A DNA stretch of 64,000 bases from Lentisphaerota bacterium. Lineage in GTDB: Bacteria > Verrucomicrobiota > Lentisphaeria > Victivallales > Victivallaceae. How positions within the stretch are numbered: position 1 is the first letter of the stretch; every line of letters starts with the position of its first letter. Below, one piece after another: positions 9,908-19,051 of the stretch. The notes beneath the pieces are model-generated. The model was not told where the DNA came from and did not search any database. It saw nothing but the letters and a program-made list of their open reading frames with translations. Both the position numbers and the translations under genes were made by a program. The stretch spans positions 1 to 64,000 of the forward strand of contig SUVS01000009.1 of assembly GCA_015061885.1 (NCBI GenBank). The letters are read 5' to 3'.

Positions 9908-11068
9908 TTATATAGTTTTTATTGTTGAATCTTCTTCGTTGACAAAATAGGGGCGGGTACTCAATACTGTTCCATCGCTGAATGTTATATTAAAGTAGCC
10001 GACGGTCATATTGTGTGGTACAGCAGCCGAAACTTTATTGCCGTTTATTCCGGTTGGCAATGTTTTCCAGAGTCTGCCATTCCAGGTGCCGGAGCCGGTC
10101 GTATAGCAGAATTGAGCACTTACAGCTCCCGCCGGAACTGAACTTGTCAGATTATTATTGTCATATTCCGTCGCTGCAGTTGCCGGCAGGTTTTCTCCGG
10201 CAACAACTTTTTGGGCAAAAAGTTCGACCGCTTTTTCCGTCCATGATATTTTGTGGTTATGCGGATAATCCGGATAGATCAGATGCCGCACTTCGCCGGA
10301 ACACTTTGCTGTTGAACGCCAGAACGCATCAAACGGAAATGCAAAATCATTGGTTCCGGAAAAGAAGAAACAGGGCATGGTGATCTCATTCAGATAATTG
10401 GCCGGATCAAACAACTCCTGCCAACGCTTGAACATTGCCGGTGTCGCCTGCGGACTGCGGGTCGGTATGACCGAATCCGGATGAATGAAGTAACCGGTAC
10501 CGTAAACCGGCAATGCAAACTTGAACCGCTTGTCATGGGCGGCCGCCAGCAATGTAAGCACGCCGCCCCACGATATACCATGTACACCGATTTTGTTGGA
10601 ATCGACCTGCGGAAAACTGCTCAAAAAACTGTGTCCGAGGATTGCGGCACACAATGCGTGATAAACCCATTGATCTTCTGCCGGTTCCATTGCCAGTTCG
10701 ATTTTACCCCAACCGGCGGGGCCGCCATCTTTATGCCGGGGCCAGTGTTCGTTGTAGTGAGGAGTTTTTGCCCAGCACGGCACACAGCCGCAGGTATCCA
10801 TGGAAATTGCCGCAAAACCCAGTTGGTTCCAGAACTCCACCCAGTCTGCCAATGCCGTTGCCCCGCCGCCATGGATCAAAACCACTCCCGGAACCGGATT
10901 TTCCGGTGTGGCATTTTCAGGAAATCCGCAGCAGCAGAAAACCTTTGTCGGCTTGCCCTGGTATGGCACGCTTTTATAAAAAAATTGCCGGATACCGGGA
11001 TATTGGAAGAGTTCGACGTCTTCAAATTCCGGCACATCATACAGCTTTTCAATATTTTCAATAAGCAT
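9908..11068 (-). CDS. Secreted/cytosolic alpha/beta hydrolase, acetylxylan-esterase/dienelactone-hydrolase-like
   Basis: GVVLIHGGGATALADW, GVHGISWGGVLTLLAA (GxSxG), DYPHNHKISW; start placed at internal MLIENIEKLYD. Confidence 0.75.
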   Translation of the reverse strand: MLIENIEKLYDVPEFEDVELFQYPGIRQFFYKSVPYQGKPTKVFCCCGFPENATPENPVPGVVLIHGGGATALADWVEFWNQLGFAAISMDTCGCVPCWAKTPHYNEHWPRHKDGGPAGWGKIELAMEPAEDQWVYHALCAAILGHSFLSSFPQVDSNKIGVHGISWGGVLTLLAAAHDKRFKFALPVYGTGYFIHPDSVIPTRSPQATPAMFKRWQELFDPANYLNEITMPCFFFSGTNDFAFPFDAFWRSTAKCSGEVRHLIYPDYPHNHKISWTEKAVELFAQKVVAGENLPATAATEYDNNNLTSSVPAGAVSAQFCYTTGSGTWNGRLWKTLPTGINGNKVSAAVPHNMTVGYFNITFSDGTVLSTRPYFVNEEDSTIKTI

Positions 11069-11194
11069 AAAATCAAACTTTTTTGAAAGTAGCCAGTCCA
11101 CTTTTTTATTTCTTCTACAATAAGTATATCTTATATTTGCGATTTTTTCAAGGGGCGATCCGGACAAATTTTAAATTAAATTGGCACTGCCACT

Positions 11195-11222
11195 TTGACA
11201 TGTTCACTTTTTATGCTATATT
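11195..11222 (+). promoter_or_regulatory. Putative sigma70-type promoter for the GntR-family regulator
   Basis: TTGACA-16 nt-TATATT. Confidence 0.65.
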
Positions 11223-11247
11223 AGGTTGTGAACTCAAAGGAGGCTTT

Positions 11248-12273
11248 ATGAACAAGGTCGATGAACTTACCGGTAAATTGCGGGAACTGCTGGCTTCGGG
11301 AGCGTTCCCGGCGGGGGCGAGATTTCCTTCGGAATACGAATTGCAGGAGCGTTACAGTGTATCGCGGGCAACTGCCAATAAGGCAATGGCTCTGCTTTCG
11401 GCAGAAGGTCTGCTGGAACGCGGCAGACGCGGTAGCGGCACTTTTGTAAAAAATACTTTCCGTTTTCCCAAAGGGTGGATAGCGGCGATCGAAGATTTCA
11501 GTCATCCTTACAATATGGGTATGATTGCCGGAGCAACCCAGGAGGCATTTGCACAAGGCTATATGCTGTCGGTGTTCCGGCCGGGGATAAGCGGCAGCGG
11601 CGATATTATCAAAAGTCTTCGCTCTTCGGATTGTCTTGGAGTGCTGGGCGTGGCGTACCGGCTGGGGGCGTTGCCGCCGGACTTTGAAAAACCGGTGATT
11701 TATCTTGATTGCGGTATCGAGCCGCAGCCGGGGCGGTTGACCCACTCGGTGATGTGCGATAATTACGGTGCCGCTTTGGAAATGATGGGCAAAGTTCTTG
11801 CTGCCGGCAAAAAAGAGGTCGTTATGCTGGGTATCGAAAGCAGTATCAACCGCAAACTCCGTATGCAGGGTTTTGTTGACGGCATGAAGAAATTCAATGT
11901 GGAAAATGCCGAAACACGCAAATTCGTAATGCATCACGGTTCGCGGCACGAGGTAAAGCTGGCATTGCAGAAAATATTGCGTTTGTATCCCGGAGTGGAT
12001 TTTATTGTTACGGACAGTGACGATATAGTTTTCAGGATCATGCAAGTGTGGGACAGCGAAAATTTTGCATGGCGTAACCGCGTAGGTATAAGCGGGTTCG
12101 GCGATGTCCGCGGGGTTGCCGATCTGCACAATATACCGTCGGTGAATCAGCATCCGTGGCATATCGGGGTGGAGGCTGTAAAAGCGTTGCTGGATATAGT
12201 AAAAAACGGCGAACCGGAAGAATCAGTACAAATAGAAGTGCCCGCCGAAGTGGTGAATGCTGAATATATTTGA
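11248..12273 (+). CDS. GntR-type HTH regulator with LacI/PBP-like effector domain
   Basis: FPSEYELQERYSVSRATANKAMALLSAEGLLERGRRGSGTFV; RBS AAAGGAGG just upstream of ATG 11248. Confidence 0.88.
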   Translation: MNKVDELTGKLRELLASGAFPAGARFPSEYELQERYSVSRATANKAMALLSAEGLLERGRRGSGTFVKNTFRFPKGWIAAIEDFSHPYNMGMIAGATQEAFAQGYMLSVFRPGISGSGDIIKSLRSSDCLGVLGVAYRLGALPPDFEKPVIYLDCGIEPQPGRLTHSVMCDNYGAALEMMGKVLAAGKKEVVMLGIESSINRKLRMQGFVDGMKKFNVENAETRKFVMHHGSRHEVKLALQKILRLYPGVDFIVTDSDDIVFRIMQVWDSENFAWRNRVGISGFGDVRGVADLHNIPSVNQHPWHIGVEAVKALLDIVKNGEPEESVQIEVPAEVVNAEYI

Positions 12274-12350
12274 TTTTTTTCCAGTACAAAGAAATTGAAT
12301 TTTCTGCTTGCAGTGCTATATTTACATATTGATTTATTCGGAGTTTATTT

Positions 12351-13163
12351 ATGAAAGTTTCTATTGTTCAAGTGCCTTATCCGCAACCGGGTAAAGCCGT
12401 GGAGTGTCTGCAGTGGCAAATGGATTTGCTGAATAATATTGAGGCGGGTTCTACGGACTTGATTATTTTTCCTGAAAATGCCAACTGCACCGGTTATACC
12501 GATAAAGGTAATATGATCGAACTCATCAATAATCAGGGTGCAGAGTTTGTTGAGGTGCTGAAAGAGTCTGCCAAACGGATAAACTGCTCTATCTTTTCCG
12601 GGCTTATGACGATTGATGAAAATGGCACTTTGCGTAATCAGCTGGTGGTTTTTCCGCCGGATGCTGAACCGTTTGCACCTTACACCAAAGTTCATCTGGT
12701 CGAGCCGGAACTCGCCAAAGGTATCGTTCCGGGCGATGGAGCAAAAGTTTTTGAATACAAAGGCGTTCGTTATGGTGCGGCAATATGTTTTGACTACTAT
12801 TTTCCGGAACTCTTTGTGGAATATGCCAAAGAGCGTATTGATGTAATGGTGATCGTAAGCCATCAGCGGCAGGAGCGGCCGGAAATTCTGGATTTTGCAA
12901 CCCGTACCAGAGCCTTTGACCTGGGCTGTACCGTGCTGCGGGCGGCTCCGGCAATGTATTCTCCGGCTGTCGGCGGCAAGAGTATGGCGGTTGCTCCGGA
13001 TGGAACGGTCATTGCCGATGCCGGCGGCGAGCCGGGAGTATTGACTTGCGAAATCGACCCGGAACAGCGTTTTACGCGTCCGGCAAGTTTCGGCGAACCG
13101 GATAAAGTGATTGATTACCGGGAAGCGTTGCTGCTTTCCAGATCGCATGTAGATAATAAATAA
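12351..13163 (+). CDS. Carbon-nitrogen hydrolase (nitrilase superfamily)
   Basis: FPENANCTGY (Glu), PYTKVHLVEPE (Lys), AAICFDYYFPE (Cys). Confidence 0.9.
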   Translation: MKVSIVQVPYPQPGKAVECLQWQMDLLNNIEAGSTDLIIFPENANCTGYTDKGNMIELINNQGAEFVEVLKESAKRINCSIFSGLMTIDENGTLRNQLVVFPPDAEPFAPYTKVHLVEPELAKGIVPGDGAKVFEYKGVRYGAAICFDYYFPELFVEYAKERIDVMVIVSHQRQERPEILDFATRTRAFDLGCTVLRAAPAMYSPAVGGKSMAVAPDGTVIADAGGEPGVLTCEIDPEQRFTRPASFGEPDKVIDYREALLLSRSHVDNK

Positions 13164-13183
13164 CATAGCTTATGGAGTAAAAT

Positions 13184-15940
13184 ATGACAATGGATTATCT
13201 TGCACTTGCTGCATCCAGACTGGATATGGATTTTATAAAGACTCATTCGCTCAAGCTCAATGCTCTGGAGCGTAATACTGATAACAGTGAATTTGCAGTT
13301 TCAAGCGAATATGTAAAAGACCTTATGGTAGAATCCGGTCTGTCGGATGTGGAGCGTTACGCTCTTCCGCTGGATGGCGTAACGACTTATGACGACTGCA
13401 CCATGCCTTACGCCTGGGATCGCACCGGCCGCAGTACGCTGGAAATCGTTGATCCGGCACTGCCGGAAAATGAACGGATGCTTGCCGATACCGATGTGGA
13501 ACCGTTGAACGCCGTCATCTGGAGCCCGCCGACTCCCGAAGGCGGTGTTACTGCCGAACTGGTCAGTTTGCAGAGTGCAACATCCGAGGACTGGAGCGAA
13601 TTTGCTGGCAAGATCGTGCTGTGCAACCGTTCGCCGATCGGTGCAATGCGGCGTAAACTTGCTCTTTCCGGGGCGGTCGGACTGGTCAGCTATGTGGAAA
13701 ACACTCTCGAAACCAACCCCGATGATGTCCGCTGGATGAACGGTGTCGGCTGGAGCGGCTGGTACTATGTCAAGGGCAATAAAATGCTCTGGAACTACTC
13801 CATAACTCCCCGCAAAGGTGCCAGATTGGCGGAAAGACTGGCTTCCGGAGAAAAAATCACGCTCAAAGCAGTAATGAATACCCGTGTTTATGAGGGCGAA
13901 ACTTACACCGTTACCGGCCGTATTCCCGGCAAAAGCAAGGACGAGCTTGCTCTGTTTGCCCACATGTACGAACCGTTTATGCCGGATGATGCCGCCGGAG
14001 TGGTGATAAGTATTGCTGTAGCCAAAGCTCTCAAAGAAATGGTGCAGGAAGGCGTTATCCCGCCGCTGGAAAAGAGTATCCGGCTGGTGTTCGGGATGGA
14101 ACGCTACGGCTTTTCAGAGTATTTTCATAATTCCAAACGCTCCGGCAAGATAATTTCGGCAACCAATATGGACAGTATCTGCCATGCCACGCTAAAGCTG
14201 GCGGGAGTTTTGCCGGAATTGCGGCACAGCCCGGCATCGGCTCCGTGTTTTGATGTGGCACTCATCCGGGAATATTTGCAGAAGCGTTATCCGGAACTGC
14301 CTTACCGGGAAACGCCGGGTAATCTTTCGGATGATACTTTCGGGGCGGATACGCCTTTTAATATTCCAACTTGCTGGCTGCATACGCCGCCGGCGATCGA
14401 CCGGCATCACAATTCGGGTGCGATTTTTAATGATGCGGATTGGTTCCTTGCCGAAGTATCGTTCAATGTCTGGACGGCTTATCTGGCGGAACTGGGTACT
14501 GCCAAACGCGGCAGAGGCGACCGCAGTCTGGTCAAACGGATTATCAAAGCGGTCAAATCGGATGCGGAAAAGGATTTCAAGCGTCTGGCGGAAGGGCTTA
14601 AAAACAAGACTTTCAATGCTTACGCCGGGAATGTGATCGGGGATTTTCTGGTCGAATATTTTACCGGACGGGTTTTGTCGTTCAATAATATTGTTGCCAA
14701 GTCGGTCAAGGCTTCAGAGGTGAAAAAGATTTTCAGCGATATACGCCGGAAATTTGCTTCCGCCTCGCTGGAAATAGATATTTACACTTTAAGCAACAGC
14801 GAAGCCCGCATGGCGTATATGTATATCAAACGCAATAAAAATATCCGCCAGATCATGAGCCTTACGCAAATGCCGGAAGAAGAACGCTATGGCTTTATCG
14901 CCACGCCTTCGATGCTTTTGCAGGCTTTGCTGGATGGTAAACGCAATTTGTACGAAGCATACGTTATAAGTTGTTTTATGCTGAAAAAAGCGATTGATTT
15001 CAAGGCAACTGCCGGACTGGTGGCTTTCTTCAAGAAACTTGCTCCATACGGCTATTACGAAATAAAGTATGCCGATGCAATCACCACTGACGATCTGATT
15101 GCCGCACTTAAAGCTCTGGAAGTGAAAAATACCGATAAACTCATTGTCCACAGTGCCTACGGTCAGCTCGGCGGAGTGCAGGGCGGACCGGCGGCGGTTT
15201 CGCAGATGCTGATCGACTATTGCGGAAAAAAAGGCGTTCTGATGATGCCGAGTTTCAACTTCCCATATTATATGGGGCGTAACGATGCGGAATTCTTTGA
15301 TGTAAAGGAAACACCTTCCGTAGTCGGAGTTATTTCTGACGAATTCCGCAAACATCCCGGCGTGACCCGGTCGCTGAATCCCTCGCACAGTATAGCGGTT
15401 TACGGCAAAAAGAATTTTCACTGGGTGACAGATCACCATCAAACGCTTTGTCTGGGGCAGAAATCACCGCTCGGCAAATTGGAAGATGCCGATGGTTATG
15501 CGTTGATGATTGGTTGTCCATCTGCTGTAACCTTTATGCATGTAGTTGAAATGACCAACCATGTGCATTGTCTGGGTAAGCGTACTGAAGAATTCAATAC
15601 CAAACTTCCGGACGGCAGGATCGTACCGGTCAGAACCTGGAGCTGGCGTGGCGGTTCCTGCCGGGCATGCAATACCGAAGCAATTTTTGACTATATGCGT
15701 AAACACAATATGGTTGCCGAAGTGATGGTGCGGCATTGTCTGGTGCAGTATTTCAAACTTTCCGACTACCGCAAAGCGTATGAAAAAGTGGTGATTTTCA
15801 ATAAAAAAATCGGCTGTGTGGCATGTGGTCTGCTGCCGCGTGTAGCTCCGCATACCGTAATAAGCGACTGGGATGACGAAAACGAATGTATTCGCAAAAA
15901 CACCACCGCCTTCACCGAAGATTGGGATGGCGAACTGTAA
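13184..15940 (+). CDS. Two-domain protein: M28/DUF4910-like zinc peptidase fused to a C-terminal AAC(3)-like acetyltransferase
   Basis: N-half: ALFAHMYEPFMPDDAAGVV, GMERYG, TNMDSICH, DRHHNSGA; C-half: IVHSAYGQLGGVQGG, GVLMMPSFNFP, GVISDEF, RSLNPSHSIAVYG, SPLGKL. Confidence 0.7.
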   Translation: MTMDYLALAASRLDMDFIKTHSLKLNALERNTDNSEFAVSSEYVKDLMVESGLSDVERYALPLDGVTTYDDCTMPYAWDRTGRSTLEIVDPALPENERMLADTDVEPLNAVIWSPPTPEGGVTAELVSLQSATSEDWSEFAGKIVLCNRSPIGAMRRKLALSGAVGLVSYVENTLETNPDDVRWMNGVGWSGWYYVKGNKMLWNYSITPRKGARLAERLASGEKITLKAVMNTRVYEGETYTVTGRIPGKSKDELALFAHMYEPFMPDDAAGVVISIAVAKALKEMVQEGVIPPLEKSIRLVFGMERYGFSEYFHNSKRSGKIISATNMDSICHATLKLAGVLPELRHSPASAPCFDVALIREYLQKRYPELPYRETPGNLSDDTFGADTPFNIPTCWLHTPPAIDRHHNSGAIFNDADWFLAEVSFNVWTAYLAELGTAKRGRGDRSLVKRIIKAVKSDAEKDFKRLAEGLKNKTFNAYAGNVIGDFLVEYFTGRVLSFNNIVAKSVKASEVKKIFSDIRRKFASASLEIDIYTLSNSEARMAYMYIKRNKNIRQIMSLTQMPEEERYGFIATPSMLLQALLDGKRNLYEAYVISCFMLKKAIDFKATAGLVAFFKKLAPYGYYEIKYADAITTDDLIAALKALEVKNTDKLIVHSAYGQLGGVQGGPAAVSQMLIDYCGKKGVLMMPSFNFPYYMGRNDAEFFDVKETPSVVGVISDEFRKHPGVTRSLNPSHSIAVYGKKNFHWVTDHHQTLCLGQKSPLGKLEDADGYALMIGCPSAVTFMHVVEMTNHVHCLGKRTEEFNTKLPDGRIVPVRTWSWRGGSCRACNTEAIFDYMRKHNMVAEVMVRHCLVQYFKLSDYRKAYEKVVIFNKKIGCVACGLLPRVAPHTVISDWDDENECIRKNTTAFTEDWDGEL

Positions 15941-15988
15941 GATGCTTGTGCTTGAAGTAAACAATCAGATAAAATCTGAATAAAAAAC

Positions 15989-16027
15989 AGGGGGCTATTG
16001 CAAAATTTTGAGGTTTTGCAACAGCCC
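15989..16027. terminator. Bidirectional intrinsic terminator
   Basis: GGGGGCTATTGCAAAA...TTTTGCAACAGCCCC between convergent genes. Confidence 0.75.
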
Positions 16028-16049
16028 CATAGAATTTATTTTTTGCTTT

Positions 16050-16961
16050 TTATGCAAACAACTGTTCCGGGTATTCGCCTTTTTCGGTGAGGTTTTTCAG
16101 CGTTGAAACGGTCTTGTCGCGGTCTTCGCGGTAGGTTACGCCAAACCAGCTGGCGTTGGTGGTCAGCATTTTCAGCTGCATTTTACCGGCTTTGATCAGA
16201 TTATCTGCCACGCTGGGAATGTAAAACTCACTCTTGAGTTCCGTGCCTTTGGCGGCAAGAAATTCATTGAGCAAGCGTTCGATTTCCGGGAACACTTCCG
16301 GCGAATATCCCCAGAAGTTCATGGAAACGAGCGTATCTTCTGCCAAAGCAACTGTATTGCCGTCGTCAAGCAGACTTTCGATAACGCCGCTTTGCTGATT
16401 GCGGACGATTTTTGTATGTTCCACTACGCTGGCAAGGTTGCCGTCTTTTACTTCGCATACACCGCGGGAAACGGTGCCGTTTTCCGAGAGGGTGTTGGCT
16501 ACTTTATAACCGCACATGGCCCCGTACAAACCGCCTGCTGCAGAGCGTTCATCCAAATACGCAGAAAGCTGTTTGTAGCTGTCGCGGCCGTAAAAGTCGT
16601 CGGCATTGATAACTGCCATTGGGGTTTTTACCACATTTCTGGCGGCGTAAAGAGCGTGGGCGGTTCCCCACGGCTTGACGCGGTCGGCAGGCGGTACAAA
16701 ACCGTTGGGCAGGTCTTTCAGATCCTGAAACGCGTAATCAATATCCACATGACCGGCGTAGCGGGCACCGATAACACGCTTGAACTCATCTTCAATATCT
16801 CTGCGGATGATAAATACAATTTTGTTGAACCCGGACTGCATGGCATCATATACCGAGTAATCCATCAATGTTTCTCCATGCGGTCCAAGCGTATCAAGCT
16901 GTTTGAGTCCGCCGTAACGGCTGCCCATGCCGGCTGCCAGAAGAACTAATGTTTTGTCCAT
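16050..16961 (-). CDS. Sugar-phosphate nucleotidyltransferase-like protein
   Basis: LVLLAAGMGSRYGGLKQL signature; NADDFYG. Confidence 0.85.
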   Translation of the reverse strand: MDKTLVLLAAGMGSRYGGLKQLDTLGPHGETLMDYSVYDAMQSGFNKIVFIIRRDIEDEFKRVIGARYAGHVDIDYAFQDLKDLPNGFVPPADRVKPWGTAHALYAARNVVKTPMAVINADDFYGRDSYKQLSAYLDERSAAGGLYGAMCGYKVANTLSENGTVSRGVCEVKDGNLASVVEHTKIVRNQQSGVIESLLDDGNTVALAEDTLVSMNFWGYSPEVFPEIERLLNEFLAAKGTELKSEFYIPSVADNLIKAGKMQLKMLTTNASWFGVTYREDRDKTVSTLKNLTEKGEYPEQLFA

Positions 16962-17057
16962 AATATTGCCCTTTTTGAAGTGAAAGTTAATTTGAACTTT
17001 CTATAATATAATCCATAAAAAAATATTGTCAACAATATATGATGCAATTTTTCTGCT

Positions 17058-18332
17058 TCAGTTGCTCCGCAGTACATCAATGGGGTTCTGCTGGGCGGCT
17101 TTCCATGCCGGATAGGTTCCGAAAAGCACCCCCACTATGCTGGAAATCAGCAGTGCCGCAATAATGCTTATGGGTGAATAATATGTCGGCATGTCGGCGT
17201 AGAAGGTGATCAGACTGCTTATCCCCACACCAAGCAGAATACCCAATATACCGCCCATACTGGTCAGAAAGACTGTTTCAATGAGGAACTGGAACAATAT
17301 ATCGCCTTTTTGAGCCCCCAACGCCCGCCGGGTACCGATTTCTTTACGCCGTTCATACACGCTTGCCAGCATGATGTTCATGATCCCGATACCGCCTACG
17401 ATCAGCGAAATACCGGCAATGGAACTCATAACAATAGTAAAGATGTTCTGCGTGGCTTCCCGCTGTTTGAGCAAATCCAGTGGAATTATCACATCCCAGT
17501 CTTTGATCTTGCTGTGGCTGGTGCGGAAATATTGAGTTACCCGGTTGGCGGTATTGTCAATATATTCGAGTTTATCCACTGTGATAATGAATACATCAAA
17601 GTCGATCTGCGTTACCACCGGCACTGCTGTTTCTTTGTTGATCGTAAAACTGCCGAAGAGCGATTCAGAAAGAGTCAGCGGTATGAATATCATGTTTTCC
17701 GGCGTGCCGAGTTCCGGGTATTGCGTGCCTAAATCGTTGGAAAGCACCCCGATAATACGGTAGCTTTCGGTATCCACCTTCAGCAAAGAACCGATCACAT
17801 CAGTTTTGCCCAGCTCAAAAAGTTTGCGTTTGGCTTCGGCTCCTATCACGCACACGGGCTGTTTGTTGAGCATATCCGGCAGCGAGAGCCAGCGGCCGCT
17901 TTCCATTACAGACCCGGAGTCTTTCAGGAAGGTCGGCGTCACAGCGGCAAGTTTCACATCCAGCCGGTCGAGGCCCCGCAACACATTTTTCCGGGTGTTT
18001 CGGACAATGGTTATGCGGGAAATATTATCCATTTTTTTCAGATTTTCGTAATCGGAACGGGTCAAACCGTAGCTTTCGGCATATTGAATGGAACGGCTGG
18101 TCTGGCTGTCCACTCCGCCCGGCGGCGGTTTTTGCGAATAGACTATGATTTTGTCGATCCCCATAGCTTCGATCTGCCCGAGTGCCGCCCGTTTTGCCCC
18201 TTCGGAAACCGCCAGCATGGCAATAACACTGCCCACGCCGAAGATGATCCCCAGCGAGGTAAGGATGGAACGCACTTTGTGCAGAAGTATGTTGTGCATT
18301 GACAAACGCAATGCGTCCGATGCCAGCATCAT
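17058..18332 (-). CDS. MacB-like ABC transporter permease
   Basis: LTSLGIIFGVGSVIAMLAVSEGA; GGIGIMNIMLASVYERRKEIGTRRALGA. Confidence 0.9.
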   Translation of the reverse strand: MMLASDALRLSMHNILLHKVRSILTSLGIIFGVGSVIAMLAVSEGAKRAALGQIEAMGIDKIIVYSQKPPPGGVDSQTSRSIQYAESYGLTRSDYENLKKMDNISRITIVRNTRKNVLRGLDRLDVKLAAVTPTFLKDSGSVMESGRWLSLPDMLNKQPVCVIGAEAKRKLFELGKTDVIGSLLKVDTESYRIIGVLSNDLGTQYPELGTPENMIFIPLTLSESLFGSFTINKETAVPVVTQIDFDVFIITVDKLEYIDNTANRVTQYFRTSHSKIKDWDVIIPLDLLKQREATQNIFTIVMSSIAGISLIVGGIGIMNIMLASVYERRKEIGTRRALGAQKGDILFQFLIETVFLTSMGGILGILLGVGISSLITFYADMPTYYSPISIIAALLISSIVGVLFGTYPAWKAAQQNPIDVLRSN

Positions 18333-19033
18333 TTTTTCCGGTACTCCTGATGTACGATCCTGCCGTCACGCAAATGCACGATTTGGTCAAAGTGTTCGTC
18401 AAGATCCGGGTTGTGCGTTACCATGATGATCGTTACGCCGCTGTCGTTAAGCTCGTGAAAGAGCTTCATGATCTCCATGCCGGTTTTTTCGTCCAGATTA
18501 CCGGTCGGTTCGTCCGCCAGCAGGAATGACGGGTGATTGCTCAACGCTCTGGCGATCGCCACGCGTTGACACTCCCCACCGGATAACTGGTTGGGGCGGT
18601 GCCCGAAACGATGCCCCAGTCCCACGCGTTCAATAAGTTCATGAGCCCGTTTGCGGCGGACTTTGCGGTCAACTCTGCCGTAAAGCATGGGGATTTCAAC
18701 ATTCTGCTCAATGGTCAGATGCGGAAAGAGGTTGAACCCCTGAAAAATAAATCCGATTTTGCGGTTGCGGATAGTTGCAAGTTCGGCATCGGTCAGCAAA
18801 TCAACCTGAACTTCTTCCAGCTGATAAACGCCCGCTGTCGGCACATCGAGCATACCCAATATATTGAGCATAGTCGATTTACCGGAACCGGAAGTACCCA
18901 ATATGCCGAGAAATTCCCCTCTGCCGACACTCAAATTCACATCTTTGAGTACCGGCACCGGATTGCCCCCGGCATAATAAGTTTTGAAGATATGCTCCAA
19001 AGAAACGATTTTATCGCTCAAACTCACCTGCAA
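18329..19033 (-). CDS. MacB/LolD-like ABC transporter ATP-binding protein
   Basis: Walker A GTSGSGKST, LSGGECQRVAIARAL, LLADEPTGNLD; ATGA overlap with the permease. Confidence 0.93.
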   Translation of the reverse strand: MQVSLSDKIVSLEHIFKTYYAGGNPVPVLKDVNLSVGRGEFLGILGTSGSGKSTMLNILGMLDVPTAGVYQLEEVQVDLLTDAELATIRNRKIGFIFQGFNLFPHLTIEQNVEIPMLYGRVDRKVRRKRAHELIERVGLGHRFGHRPNQLSGGECQRVAIARALSNHPSFLLADEPTGNLDEKTGMEIMKLFHELNDSGVTIIMVTHNPDLDEHFDQIVHLRDGRIVHQEYRKK

Positions 19034-19051
19034 ATCCTTTATATTGCCGAA

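Noticed and set aside
13184-15940. Antibiotic resistance (aminoglycoside acetyltransferase)
   Set aside because: AAC(3)-like domain is only half of a larger protein in a metabolic context; fold similarity alone does not support resistance
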